Positions 1 through 8,889 are shown, numbered from the stretch's first letter. The stretch: 64,000 nucleotides of DNA from Flavobacteriales bacterium (GCA_016715895.1 JADJXH010000003.1:1343501-1407500); one strand, 5' to 3'. Numbers and translations: made by a program. The notes: generated by a model not told the origin, from the sequence alone.

Positions 1-223
1 GGTCACCCGTCTCCCGCCAGTAAGCGTAGGCCAGGGCGCTCTTGGTGCCGGCGCCGTCGGCATGCATCACGATGCAGTGGTCGGGGCTGCCGGTGAGCGT
101 GTCGGGCACCACCTTGCAGAAGGCCTTGGGGAAAAGCCCCTTGTCCAGGTGGGCGATGGCCGAGTGCACCTCCTCCTTGCCGGAGGAGACGCCGCGTCGG
201 GCATAGCGGTCGGTGGTGCTCAT
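1..223 (-). CDS. purM: Phosphoribosylformylglycinamidine cyclo-ligase (AIR synthase), 5' part only
   Basis: Only the first 74 codons lie in the window; the gene runs off the left edge. The N-terminus reads MSTTDRYARRGVSSGKEEVH and continues through DKGLFPKAFCKVVPD and HADGAGTKSALAYAYW. This is the characteristic start of the Bacteroidota form of PurM. The enzyme makes aminoimidazole ribonucleotide from formylglycinamidine ribonucleotide with ATP in cytosolic purine synthesis. The ATG at 221-223 is the obvious start. No promoter motif was found just upstream. The next gene upstream (281-2305) is on the same strand, 57 bp away, so cotranscription is possible but not shown. Confidence 0.9.
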   Translation of the reverse strand, partial: MSTTDRYARRGVSSGKEEVHSAIAHLDKGLFPKAFCKVVPDTLTGSPDHCIVMHADGAGTKSALAYAYWRETGD

Positions 224-280
224 GGCGGAAAAGAAGAACGCACCCACCGGATGGCGGATGCGTTCCGTGATCGATCGGGG

Positions 281-2305
281 CTAGTTGTTGGGGGCCGGGG
301 CCGGTGCGGGCTGCTCCTTGGGCACGTGGTCGAAGCTGAGCACGCGGAACTCGGTGCGGCGGTTCATCTGGTGGGCGGCCTCCTGCTCCTCCTTGGTCTT
401 CATCTTGGCGATCTCCGCGTCCGTGATGCGCAGCCGTGATTCGCCGTAGCCCACGGCCTGCATGCGCGCCGGGTCGATGCCCTTGCTCACCAGGTAGTTC
501 ACGCAGCTCTTGGCGCGGTTCTCGGAGAGCACCTGGTTGCGCTTGTCGGTGTCGCGCGAGTCGGTGTGGGCGGCCAGTTCGATCACGATGGTGGGGTTCT
601 CCGTCAGCGTGGCGTAAAGGAACTCCAGGGAGTCCTTGCCGGCCTGGGTGAGGGCGAAGCTGCCCAGCTCGTACTGCACCTCGGGCATCTTGATCACCAC
701 GTCCTTGCGGGCGGGCTGCAGGAAGTACTCCTTCACGAAGGTGGTGCTCTCATCCAGTCCCACGGTGGTGATCTGGTCGTTCACCACCAGGTACTCGTCC
801 TTGCTGACGCGGATGGTGTAGGTGGTGTTCTCCTTGATGAAGCGGTCGCGGCCGTTCTCGGCGAAGCTGAAGCCGCCGTTGTCATCCGCCAGGGCGTTGT
901 AGCTGGTGCCGTCGGTGCCCACCACCTCGATCTTGGCGCCGGGCAGCGGGGTGCTGGTCTCCTTGTCGTACACGGTTCCCTGAAGGGCGAAGACGAGGTC
1001 GGGCATGTAGAAGCGCCAGATGTCGTCCTGGCCCTTGCCGCCGGGGCGGTTGCTGGTGAAGTAGCCGCGCTCCTCCTCACCGTCGAAGATGATCCCGAAG
1101 TCGTCCGAGGGGCTGTTGATCGGGTACTTCACGTTCTCCACCTGGCCCCAGGTGTTGTCACCGGTCTTCTCGGCGCGGTAGATGTCCATGCCGCCCATGC
1201 CGGGGTGGCCGTCGCTGCTGAAGTACAGGCTGCCGTCCTGCCGGTTGAAGGGGAACATCTCGTCCTTCTTCGTGTTGATCTCGGCGCCCAGGTTGGTGGG
1301 GGCGCCCACGGGCTTGCCGTCCTTGTCCAGCTTCACCATCCAGATGTCCTTGCCGCCCTTGCCGCCCTTCATGTTGCTGCTGAAGAACAGGGTCTGGTCG
1401 TCGGGGGACAGGGCCGGGTGGCCGAGGGTGACCACCGGGGTGTCCAGCTTGCTCTCCTTGCCGGCGTTGGCGGGGCGCAGGGCCAGGAGCTCCGGCTCGC
1501 TGTAGTTGCTGCCCACCTTCTTGGTCATCCAGATCTCGCAGCCGTGCACCTTGTTCTTCTCGAAGGCGCAGCGGGTGAAGTACATGATGCTGCGCTTGCT
1601 GTTGAAGGTGGGGGCGCCCTCGTTGCCCTCGGTGTTGATGCTGGGGGGCAGCTTCACCGGTTCGCTCCACTTGCCAAGCTTGTCGCGGCTGCTGGCGAAC
1701 AGGTCGCTGAAGGCCTCGCCGATGATCTGGTCGGTGTTGGTGCCTGTGCTGGCGGCGCGGGTGCTGGTGAACACCACGTCCTCGTTCTTCTTGTCGCTGA
1801 AGGCGGGGGTGAAGTCGTACTGCTGGGAGTTGAGCAGCACCTCGGGGTCCACGCTGTAGCGGCTGGGGTTGTCCTTCCACTGCTGCGCCACCTGGCAGGC
1901 GTTGATGCCGGCATCGGCGCGGGTGTCGCCGGGGTTCTTCTCCTTGTACTTGTTGTAGGCGGCGATGGCCTCGGCGTACTTGCCCTGCTCTTTCAGGGCC
2001 TCACCCAGGTGGAAATAGGTGATGGGGTCGCTGTACTGGGCCTTGTTGGCCTTCTCGTACCACACGGCGGCCTGCTGGGCATCCCCGAGCACGCGGTAAC
2101 ACTCGCCCACCTTGAAGATGAGGGCGGCCTTGTCGCTGGCCTTCTTCTCGGTGGTGTAGGCCTTTTTGTAAAGCTCGATGGCGTTGAAGTAATACCCCTT
2201 GTTGAAGGCTGCATCGGCTTCCTCGGCGAGCTTGGTCTGGCCCATCGCCACAGTGGAGAACAGCAGGCCCGCGCTGAGGCAGGCCAGGAACATGCTTGTA
2301 CGCAT
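281..2305 (-). CDS. PorE-like outer-membrane-associated protein: TPR, beta-propeller, carboxypeptidase-regulatory and OmpA domains
   Basis: A 674-aa exported protein starting MRTSMFLACLSAGLLFSTV, a clear signal peptide. Domain order: TPR-like helices (about 25-130), PD40/WD40-like propeller blades (about 150-430, with repeats such as LYFSSDGHPGMGGMDIYRAE), a carboxypeptidase-regulatory-like fold (about 440-530), and an OmpA-like peptidoglycan-binding domain (about 550-655, with AAHTDSRDTDKRNQ and NRRTEFRVL). This order matches PorE (PG1058), a T9SS component of Porphyromonas gingivalis that links peptidoglycan to the outer membrane. A T9SS role is inference, but it fits the many T9SS cargos here. 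The ATG at 2305 was preferred over an upstream one because the TACTTTCG -7-like box lies just upstream of it. Confidence 0.8.
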   Translation of the reverse strand: MRTSMFLACLSAGLLFSTVAMGQTKLAEEADAAFNKGYYFNAIELYKKAYTTEKKASDKAALIFKVGECYRVLGDAQQAAVWYEKANKAQYSDPITYFHLGEALKEQGKYAEAIAAYNKYKEKNPGDTRADAGINACQVAQQWKDNPSRYSVDPEVLLNSQQYDFTPAFSDKKNEDVVFTSTRAASTGTNTDQIIGEAFSDLFASSRDKLGKWSEPVKLPPSINTEGNEGAPTFNSKRSIMYFTRCAFEKNKVHGCEIWMTKKVGSNYSEPELLALRPANAGKESKLDTPVVTLGHPALSPDDQTLFFSSNMKGGKGGKDIWMVKLDKDGKPVGAPTNLGAEINTKKDEMFPFNRQDGSLYFSSDGHPGMGGMDIYRAEKTGDNTWGQVENVKYPINSPSDDFGIIFDGEEERGYFTSNRPGGKGQDDIWRFYMPDLVFALQGTVYDKETSTPLPGAKIEVVGTDGTSYNALADDNGGFSFAENGRDRFIKENTTYTIRVSKDEYLVVNDQITTVGLDESTTFVKEYFLQPARKDVVIKMPEVQYELGSFALTQAGKDSLEFLYATLTENPTIVIELAAHTDSRDTDKRNQVLSENRAKSCVNYLVSKGIDPARMQAVGYGESRLRITDAEIAKMKTKEEQEAAHQMNRRTEFRVLSFDHVPKEQPAPAPAPNN

Positions 2306-2341
2306 CGGATCGTGCAGGATAAGTCCGGTTGGTTCCGGGCG

Positions 2342-2349
2342 AAAGTAAA
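2342..2349 (-). promoter_or_regulatory. -7-like promoter element TACTTTCG for the PorE-like gene
   Basis: On the minus strand TACTTTCG lies about 37 nt before the ATG at 2305. It matches the Bacteroidota -7 consensus TAnnTTTG except for C at position 7, a variant seen before several genes in this window. No clear -33 TTG was identified. Confidence 0.45.
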
Positions 2350-2423
2350 CAAATGTTGGCACCCCCATGTGGAGGCATCAGGCCGGTGGGACGGCCCCAC
2401 CGGCCTTTGCCGACGTCGGGATC

Positions 2424-4616
2424 TCAGCGGGTGAAGAGCAGTTCGCGGAGCTTGGGCAGCGGCCAGATCTCGTCGTCCACCAGCAGCTCCAGCTTGTTGC
2501 TGTGGTAGCGGATCAGGTCGAGGAAGGGCTTCACCGTATCGCAGTAAGCGATGGCCTTCTCCCGGGCGTCGTCGATGGCATTGGCCTTCTTGCGGGCCTC
2601 CACCATCTCGTCCACCAGGGCGATGATGCGGCCGATGTGCTCGCTGATCTCCTCGATGAGGGCGATCTGGGCCACGGTGGCCTTCCCGGCCTTCTCGGCA
2701 CCGAGCACCTCACGCAGGCCCTTCACGTTCTCGATCAGGCGGTTCTGGTAGGTGATGGCGGTGGGCACGATGTGGTTCTGGGCCAGGTCGCCGGCCACGC
2801 GGCTCTCGATCTGCACCTTCAGCATGTAGCTGTGCAGCTCGATGTCGTGCCGGGCCTCGAGCTCCACCTCGGAGAGCACGCCCATGTTGGCGAAGAGCTT
2901 CTTGGTCTCCTTGCTCTCCCACACGTCCAGCGCGCGCGGCGTGTCGGGGATGTTGCTCAGGCCGCGCCGCTTGGCCTCGGCCTTCCATTCATCGCTGTAG
3001 CCGTTGCCCTCGAAGCGGATGCGCTTGCTGTCGGCGATCAGGTCGCGCAGCTCGCGCAGGATGGCCTCATCGCGCTTGGTGCCCTTCTCCACCAGGGCCT
3101 CCACCCGTCTGCGGAAGGTGGTGAGCTGCTGGGCCACGATGGTGTTCAGCACGGTCATGGGCCCGGCGCAGTTGGCGCTGCTGCCCACGGCGCGGAACTC
3201 GAACTTGTTGCCGGTGAAGGCGAAGGGGCTGGTGCGGTTGCGGTCGGTGTTGTCGAGCATCACCGGCGGGATGCGCCCGATGTCGAGCTTGAGCTCGGTC
3301 TTCAACGCCGGGCTCATGGTGCTCTTCACGTTACGCTCCAGTTCATCGAGCAGCTTGCTCAGGTGATCGCCGATGAAGACGCTGATGATGGCGGGCGGTG
3401 CCTCGTTGGCCCCGAGCCGATGGTCGTTGCTGGCGCTGGCGATGCTGGCGCGCAGCACGTCGGCGTGGGTGTTGATGGCCGCGATGGTGTTGACGAAGAA
3501 GGTGAGGAACTGCATGTTCTCCTTCGGCGTCTTCGCCGGGCGCAGCAGGTTCCTGCCCGTGTTGGTGCCCAGGCTCCAGTTGTTGTGCTTGCCGCTGCCG
3601 TTCACCCCGGCGTAGGGCTTCTCGTGGAAGAGCACCCGGAAGCGGTGCTTGCGCGCGATCTTTTCCATCACGTCCATCAGCAGCATGTTGTGGTCCACGG
3701 CCAGGTTGAGCTCCTCGAACACCGGGGCGCACTCGAACTGGTTGGGGGCCACCTCGTTGTGGCGGGTCTTCACCGGGATGCCCAGCTTGAGGGACTCGGT
3801 CTCGAAGTCGCGCATGAAGGCCTGCGCCCGCTCGGGGATGCTGCCGAAGTAGTGGTCCTCCAGCTGCTGGCCCTTGGCGGGGCTGTGGCCGAAGAGCGCG
3901 CGACCCGTCATCATGATGTCCGGACGGGCGTAGTAGTGGGCCTCATCGATCAGGAAGTACTCCTGTTCCCAGCCCAGGGTGCAGGTGACCTTGGTGACCT
4001 CCTTGTCGAACCACTGGCAGATGGGCGTGGCGGCCTCGTCCACCGCCTTGATGGCGCGGAGCAGGGGCATCTTGTGGTCGAGGGCCGCACCGGTGTAGCT
4101 GATGAAGATGCTCGGGATGCAGAGCGTGCGGCCGATGAGGAAGGCCGGGCTGCCGGGGTCCCACGCGCTGTAGCCGCGGGCCTCGAACGTGTTGCGGATG
4201 CCCCCGCTGGGGAAGCTGCTGGCATCGGGCTCCTGCTGCACCAGCATGCTGCCGTCGAAGCGCTCGATGCTGCGGCCGTTGCCGATGGGCTCGAAGAAGG
4301 CGTCGTGCTTTTCGGCGCTGGTGCCCGTGAGGGGCTGGAACCAGTGGGTGTAGTGCGTGGCCCCCTTGCTGGCGGCCCACTCCTTCATGCCGCTCGCCAC
4401 CTGGTCGGCCAGCTTGCGGTCGATGCGGGTACCGTGGGTCATGGCCTGGCGCACCGCGAAATAGGCCTCCTCGGTGAGGAACATGCGCATGGCCTCCTCG
4501 CCGAAGACGTTGGCACCGAAGTACTCGCTGATGCGCAGGCTGGGCGGATCCACCGGGCGGGGCTCCCGGTTGAGCACATCCTCCTGGGCCTTTGAGCGCA
4601 AATGGGGGGTGGACAT
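2424..4616 (-). CDS. glnN: Glutamine synthetase type III
   Basis: A 730-aa protein of the length expected for class III glutamine synthetase, much longer than GSI. It makes glutamine from glutamate, ammonia and ATP in the cytosol. Diagnostic stretches include FGANVFGEEAMRMFLTEEAY near the start, WFQPLTGTSAEKHDAFFEP, GWEQEYFLIDE, TRHNEVAPNQFE, NGSGKHNNWSLGTNTGRNLL and FEFRAVGSSANCAGPM. The C-terminal helical region after about residue 600 is typical of GlnN. The gene stands alone between the PorE-like gene and tatA, all on the minus strand. The ATG at 4616 is followed directly by conserved sequence and is preceded by a -7-like box. Confidence 0.95.
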   Translation of the reverse strand: MSTPHLRSKAQEDVLNREPRPVDPPSLRISEYFGANVFGEEAMRMFLTEEAYFAVRQAMTHGTRIDRKLADQVASGMKEWAASKGATHYTHWFQPLTGTSAEKHDAFFEPIGNGRSIERFDGSMLVQQEPDASSFPSGGIRNTFEARGYSAWDPGSPAFLIGRTLCIPSIFISYTGAALDHKMPLLRAIKAVDEAATPICQWFDKEVTKVTCTLGWEQEYFLIDEAHYYARPDIMMTGRALFGHSPAKGQQLEDHYFGSIPERAQAFMRDFETESLKLGIPVKTRHNEVAPNQFECAPVFEELNLAVDHNMLLMDVMEKIARKHRFRVLFHEKPYAGVNGSGKHNNWSLGTNTGRNLLRPAKTPKENMQFLTFFVNTIAAINTHADVLRASIASASNDHRLGANEAPPAIISVFIGDHLSKLLDELERNVKSTMSPALKTELKLDIGRIPPVMLDNTDRNRTSPFAFTGNKFEFRAVGSSANCAGPMTVLNTIVAQQLTTFRRRVEALVEKGTKRDEAILRELRDLIADSKRIRFEGNGYSDEWKAEAKRRGLSNIPDTPRALDVWESKETKKLFANMGVLSEVELEARHDIELHSYMLKVQIESRVAGDLAQNHIVPTAITYQNRLIENVKGLREVLGAEKAGKATVAQIALIEEISEHIGRIIALVDEMVEARKKANAIDDAREKAIAYCDTVKPFLDLIRYHSNKLELLVDDEIWPLPKLRELLFTR

Positions 4617-4639
4617 GAAAAATGGGGTGTTTTTGGCCG

Positions 4640-4647
4640 CGAAGGTA
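4640..4647 (-). promoter_or_regulatory. -7-like promoter element TACCTTCG for glnN
   Basis: TACCTTCG on the minus strand lies 23 nt upstream of the glnN ATG, within a locally AT-richer 180-bp gap. One mismatch to TAnnTTTG; no convincing -33 TTG at the right distance. Confidence 0.4.
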
Positions 4648-4803
4648 TTCCAACAAGGGGGTATGAAGTCGGAAAGACGAATGTTTTCTTACGAACACCC
4701 TGTTCAAGGATGGGGGTCGCCCGGGAACAACGTTCTTCGTACAGACCCACGGCGAACCAAGGGCACACCTCGATGGGGCCTTCAGGGGAACGGAACGGAA
4801 AGC

Positions 4804-5121
4804 CTAGGTGGCGGCCGGCGGATCCGCCGGAGGGGCGGGCGGTGGCGGCGTGGCGGGCAAGGCGGGTTGCTGGGGGCTGCTGCCCTCGGCCGGCCGCGCC
4901 TCAAATGCCCGTTGCTGGGCCTCCACCTCGCGGCGCACCTCGTTGGCGCCCTTGCGGATCTCGCGCTGCACATCGTCCGTGGCGTCGCGCAGCTGGCGCA
5001 TGGTACGCCCGGCGGTGCGGGCGATGTCGGGGATGCCCTTGGCGCCGAAGAAGAGCAGCACGAAGAGCAGGATGACGATCAGTTCGCCGCCGCTGACATC
5101 GAAGAACAGGAGCACGCCCAT
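4804..5121 (-). CDS. tatA: Twin-arginine translocase subunit TatA/TatB family
   Basis: A 105-aa protein with one N-terminal membrane helix (about 13-27, ELIVILLFVLLFFGAKG) containing the FGAKGIPDIAR hinge. An amphipathic helix (about 28-65) and a Pro/Ala-rich tail follow. This is the TatA/E/B architecture: it forms part of the pore that exports folded proteins with twin-arginine signals across the inner membrane. TatA and TatB cannot be separated from sequence alone. No tatC is in the window. The gene lies 66 bp downstream of secDF on the same strand, separated by a strong hairpin and with its own promoter box, so it is probably an independent unit. Confidence 0.88.
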   Translation of the reverse strand: MGVLLFFDVSGGELIVILLFVLLFFGAKGIPDIARTAGRTMRQLRDATDDVQREIRKGANEVRREVEAQQRAFEARPAEGSSPQQPALPATPPPPAPPADPPAAT

Positions 5122-5129
5122 GGACCGCC

Positions 5130-5137
5130 CAAAAGTA
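5130..5137 (-). promoter_or_regulatory. -7 promoter element TACTTTTG for tatA
   Basis: A perfect TAnnTTTG match on the minus strand, ending 8 nt before the tatA ATG, so the transcript would have almost no leader. It directly abuts the hairpin at 5138-5171, and its T-run serves as that hairpin's 3' tail. Confidence 0.65.
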
Positions 5138-5171
5138 GGAAGGTCCCGCAGCGTGCGCTGCGGGACCTTCC
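5138..5171 (-). terminator. Hairpin terminator after secDF
   Basis: A perfect 15-bp inverted repeat (GGAAGGTCCCGCAGC and its complement) around a 4-nt GTGC loop, 17 bp past the secDF stop. On the minus strand it is followed by CTACTTTTGG, a short T-run that is also the tatA promoter box. Confidence 0.8.
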
Positions 5172-5187
5172 GGGAGCGCCTTGCTGA

Positions 5188-8100
5188 TCAGGCGGCCACG
5201 CCGGCCGGGACGCCCTTGCGGGCCTTGTTCTTCAGCAGGTCGGCGGCCACGGCCGAGGCGACGAAGATGGAGCTGTACGTGCCCACCAGGATGCCCGCGA
5301 ACAGACCGAACACGAAGCCCTTGATGCTGACCCCGCCGAAGAAGAAGATGATCAGCAGGACCAACATGGTGTTGAAGCCGGTGTTCAACGTACGGCTGAG
5401 GGTGGAGTTGATGGCCTTGTTGAAGACCGTGACGGTGTCCTCGCGCTTGTGCTCGCGCAGGTATTCGCGGATGCGGTCGAACACCACCACCGTGTCGTTG
5501 ATGGAGTAGCCGATCACCGTCAGGATGACCGCGATGAAGGCCTCGTCGATCTCCAGGCTGAAGCCCACCACGCCCCACAGCAGGGAGTAGAGGCCGAGCA
5601 CGATGAGCGTATCGTGCACCAGGGAGAGCAGAGCGCCCACACCGTACTGCCAGTTGTTGAATCGGATGCCGATGTAGATGAACATGAAGACGAGGGCGAT
5701 CAGGACCGAGGTGATGGCCTTGGTCTTGATGTCGTCACTGATGGTGGCGTCCACCTTGCGGGTCTCGATGATGTCATAGGCACCGCCCACTTGGGCCAGG
5801 CCCTCGCTGAGCCGCTGCTCCACGCGGGCATCGGTGTCCTGCCCAAGGTCGTCGATCAGGTAGTTGGTGGTGATCTTCAACTGGCGGCTGCCGCCGTAGG
5901 TCTTCACGCCGGTGGAGTACTGGCGGCCGCCTTCACCCACCATCAGGGGTTCCAGCACACCGCGCACGCCCTCGGCGCTCACCTCGTTCTCGAACTTCAC
6001 CACGTAGGTGCGGCCACCGCTGAAGTCGACGCCCCAGTTGAAACCGCGGGTGACCATGCTGAAGATGCCGATGCCGATGAGGACCGCGCTGATGCCGTAG
6101 AAGAGCTTGCGCTTGCCCATCCACTCGTAGTTGGCGTTCACGAAGATGTCCTTCGACCAGCTGCTCCAAAAGGAGATCGTCCGGCCCTTGTCCAGTCGCC
6201 AGGTCATGATCATGCGGGCGATGAAGATGGCCGTGAACATGGAAGTGAGGATGCCCAGGCCGGTGGTGGTGGCGAAGCCGCGGATGGGTCCCGAACCGAA
6301 GATGTAGAGGATGACGGCCGTGACGAACGTGGTGACGTTGGAGTCGATGATGGCCGATAGCGCACCCTGGTTGCTGAAGGCGGTCTGGATGGCCGACTTG
6401 AGCATCTTGCCCGCCCGCAGTTCCTCCCGCACCCGCTCGTTGACCAGCACGTTGGCGTCCACCGCCATGCCCACGGTGAGCACGATACCGGCGATGCCGG
6501 GCAGGGTGAGCGTGGCCTGCATGGAGGCCATGGTGCCCACCAAGAAGAACACGTTGGCCAGCAGGGCGATGTCGGCGATCCATCCGGCGCGGGCGTAATA
6601 GAGGCCCATGACGAGCAGTACACCGGCGAGGGCCACGGCGAAGGACAGCAGGCCGCTGGTGATGTTCTCCTCCCCAAGGGACGGACCCACGACGGTCTCG
6701 TCGATGATGCGGGCGGGGGCGGGCAGGGCGCCGGCCTTCAGGATGTTGGCCAGGTCGTCGGCCTCCTGGATCTGCTGGTTGAGGTCGCCCGAGCCCATGC
6801 TGATGCTGCTGCGGCCACCGGCGATCTCGCTGATGACGGTGGGGGCGCTGTACACCAGTTCGTCCAGCACGATGGCGATGGACTTGCCCACGTTGTCGCC
6901 GGTCATCACTTTCCAGGTCTGGGCGCCTTCGGCGTCCATCTGCATCATCACCTCCACATCGCCCTTCATGTCGAAATCCTGGGCGGCGTTCACGATGGAA
7001 GCGCCGTCCAGCTTGGGCTTGCCGCCACGGGGCACGCGCAGGGCGTAGAGGGTGAGCACGTCGGTGCCTTCGATGGGCTTGGCGCCCCAGGCGAAGCGCA
7101 GGTCGGCGGGGAACACCCCGGTCAGCGCCGGGCCGCGCAAGGTGGCGTTGACGGCGGCGGTGTCCACCGCCCGGGCATTGCCCACCGCGGCGCCCTTGGA
7201 CAGCGAATAGCCGCCGGCCTGGGTGCCGAACACGCTGGGCGTGAGGATGGCGAAGAGGGGGTTCTCCTTCTGGAACTCGGCGCGTCCACCCGCGGTATCC
7301 ACGGCGGCGGAGTCGTTATCGGCGCTGAGGGCGTCCAGCAGGTCCTGGCCGCTGGCGCTGTCGGCGGCGGTGCTGTCGGCGGCGACCACGGCGGGCGCTC
7401 CGGTCTCCAGGACCCGCAGGGCCATGCGGCGGTTCTTGGCGCGGCCCTCCTCGGTGGCGTTGCTGGCCACCGGATACTGGGAACCATAGCCCTCGGCCTC
7501 CAAGCGGCCCTTGGCCACACCCTTCTTCTCCAGCTCGGCCACCACCGCCTCGGCGCGCTGCTGGCTGAGCTTCTGGTTGGCGGCCGCGTTGCCGGTGCTG
7601 TCCGTGTATCCGCCGATCTTCAGGCGCACCTCGGGGTAGGCCTTCAGGATCTCCACCAGGTTGTTCAGCTGGGCATCGCTGCTGTCGGCGAGCAGTTCGG
7701 CGCTGCCGCTGCGGAACACCACCCGGTCGAAGTTGAACCAGGTGGTCTTGTCCACCGGGCGACCTGCCTCCAGGAAGCCGAGCAGGCCGCTCTCCACACC
7801 GCCGGCCAGGCCGTCGATGGTGACGCCGGTGGAGAGGGCCTTGTTGAACGCGCCTTCTCCGTCGGTCGCAGCGGTGACACCGCCCTTCGCATCGCGCAGG
7901 CGCTTGTTGGCCTCCTCCAGCAGCGGGTACACCTCGGTGTTGTCGTAGGTCTCCCAGAACTCGAGGTTGGCGGTGCTCTGCAGCACCTTGCGCACGCGCT
8001 CCTTGTCCTTCACACCGGGCAGTTCCACCTGGATGCGGCCGCTGAACTGTTGCTTCTGGATCCCGGGCTGGGCCACACCGAATTTGTCGATGCGGTTGCG

Positions 8101-8709
8101 CAGGATGTTCTCCGTGTTGTTGATCGCCGTGCGGGCCTCCCGACGAAGGGCCTCCACGATCTCATCATTGCCGGCTTCCCGGGGGAACATGTCCTTCTTG
8201 TCGGCCGAGTGGAAGACGGCGGCCATCTTGGCGTTGGGGGCCTGCTTGTTCCATTCGTCGGCGAAAAGGGTGATGAAGTCCTGGGTGCTGCTGCTTTGGC
8301 GGGTGCGGGCCGCGGCCATCACGGACTGGAAGGTGGCATCGGAGCTGTTCTCGCTGAGGTTGGCCACCAATTCGGGGATGCTCACCTCCAGGGTGACGGC
8401 CATGCCGCCCTTGAGGTCGAGGCCCAGGTTGATCTCCTTCTCCTTGCACTCGCGGTAGCTGTAGCCGAACACCGGGTAGATCTTCTCCTCGGCCCGGTCG
8501 CGCAGCACGCGGTTCTCCATGGCGATGAGCAGGGAGTCGCGGTCGGCCGAAGCGTTCCCCGGAACGGCCATCACCGAATCTGCCAGGTAGGCGGCCTGCT
8601 CGCGGGCCTCCCGCTCCACGCGCGAGGTGAACAGGGAGAAGGAAAGCTGCCACAGGCACGCGAGCGCCAGCAGGAGGGTGAAGATCCACAACGCGCCTCT
8701 GTTCTGCAT
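5188..8709 (-). CDS. secDF: SecDF protein-export fusion with an inserted OmpA-like domain
   Basis: A 1173-aa inner-membrane protein that uses the proton gradient to help pull Sec substrates into the periplasm. SecD hallmarks: first helix at 5-25, INLGLDLKGG (93-102), helices from about 685, and GMAVDANVLVNERVREEL (about 747). SecF half: GVDFSGGR (893-900) and GYSINDTVVVFDRIRE near the end. Bacteroidota SecDF proteins are usually near 1000 residues. The excess is an OmpA-like module at about 286-435 in the periplasmic P1 region: VDKTTWFNFDRVVF, GGYTDSTGNAAANQKLSQQR, EGYGSQYPVAS, NRRMALRV. The peptidoglycan-binding Asp and Arg are D370 and R385. The frame is continuous and P1 resumes normally, so this looks like a real fusion. 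The start fits the upstream promoter box. Confidence 0.93.
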   Translation of the reverse strand: MQNRGALWIFTLLLALACLWQLSFSLFTSRVEREAREQAAYLADSVMAVPGNASADRDSLLIAMENRVLRDRAEEKIYPVFGYSYRECKEKEINLGLDLKGGMAVTLEVSIPELVANLSENSSDATFQSVMAAARTRQSSSTQDFITLFADEWNKQAPNAKMAAVFHSADKKDMFPREAGNDEIVEALRREARTAINNTENILRNRIDKFGVAQPGIQKQQFSGRIQVELPGVKDKERVRKVLQSTANLEFWETYDNTEVYPLLEEANKRLRDAKGGVTAATDGEGAFNKALSTGVTIDGLAGGVESGLLGFLEAGRPVDKTTWFNFDRVVFRSGSAELLADSSDAQLNNLVEILKAYPEVRLKIGGYTDSTGNAAANQKLSQQRAEAVVAELEKKGVAKGRLEAEGYGSQYPVASNATEEGRAKNRRMALRVLETGAPAVVAADSTAADSASGQDLLDALSADNDSAAVDTAGGRAEFQKENPLFAILTPSVFGTQAGGYSLSKGAAVGNARAVDTAAVNATLRGPALTGVFPADLRFAWGAKPIEGTDVLTLYALRVPRGGKPKLDGASIVNAAQDFDMKGDVEVMMQMDAEGAQTWKVMTGDNVGKSIAIVLDELVYSAPTVISEIAGGRSSISMGSGDLNQQIQEADDLANILKAGALPAPARIIDETVVGPSLGEENITSGLLSFAVALAGVLLVMGLYYARAGWIADIALLANVFFLVGTMASMQATLTLPGIAGIVLTVGMAVDANVLVNERVREELRAGKMLKSAIQTAFSNQGALSAIIDSNVTTFVTAVILYIFGSGPIRGFATTTGLGILTSMFTAIFIARMIMTWRLDKGRTISFWSSWSKDIFVNANYEWMGKRKLFYGISAVLIGIGIFSMVTRGFNWGVDFSGGRTYVVKFENEVSAEGVRGVLEPLMVGEGGRQYSTGVKTYGGSRQLKITTNYLIDDLGQDTDARVEQRLSEGLAQVGGAYDIIETRKVDATISDDIKTKAITSVLIALVFMFIYIGIRFNNWQYGVGALLSLVHDTLIVLGLYSLLWGVVGFSLEIDEAFIAVILTVIGYSINDTVVVFDRIREYLREHKREDTVTVFNKAINSTLSRTLNTGFNTMLVLLIIFFFGGVSIKGFVFGLFAGILVGTYSSIFVASAVAADLLKNKARKGVPAGVAA

Positions 8710-8776
8710 GTCCGACGGGGTGTTTCGGGGGGTGGGGGACCACGCCCGGATGGGGCACGGCCTTTCAATGGGGCGG

Positions 8777-8784
8777 CAAATATA
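8777..8784 (-). promoter_or_regulatory. -7 promoter element TATATTTG for secDF
   Basis: A perfect TAnnTTTG match on the minus strand, 67 nt before the secDF ATG. It is back-to-back with the + strand box at 8824-8831, so the two upstream promoter regions overlap. Confidence 0.6.
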
Positions 8785-8823
8785 GAAAGGGCCTCGACGC
8801 GCCGGAACCGCTGGTCAGCCCCC

Positions 8824-8831
8824 TAGCTTTG
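8824..8831 (+). promoter_or_regulatory. -7 promoter element TAGCTTTG for the FG-GAP protein gene
   Basis: A perfect TAnnTTTG match 58 nt before the ATG at 8890. An out-of-frame ATG occurs at 8834, immediately after the box, so the leader may carry a short upstream ORF. Confidence 0.55.
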
Positions 8832-8889
8832 CCATGGCCCGACCGGACAACGCGAGCATGACCACGCCCGTCCGACAGGCACCCTCCGC

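Noticed and set aside
566..4595. Long + strand open frames of 622 and 742 codons (566-2434, 2367-4595)
   Set aside because: They lie antisense to the PorE-like gene and glnN, are Val/Leu/Gly/His-rich with no motifs, and exist because GC-rich codons leave few stops on the opposite strand.
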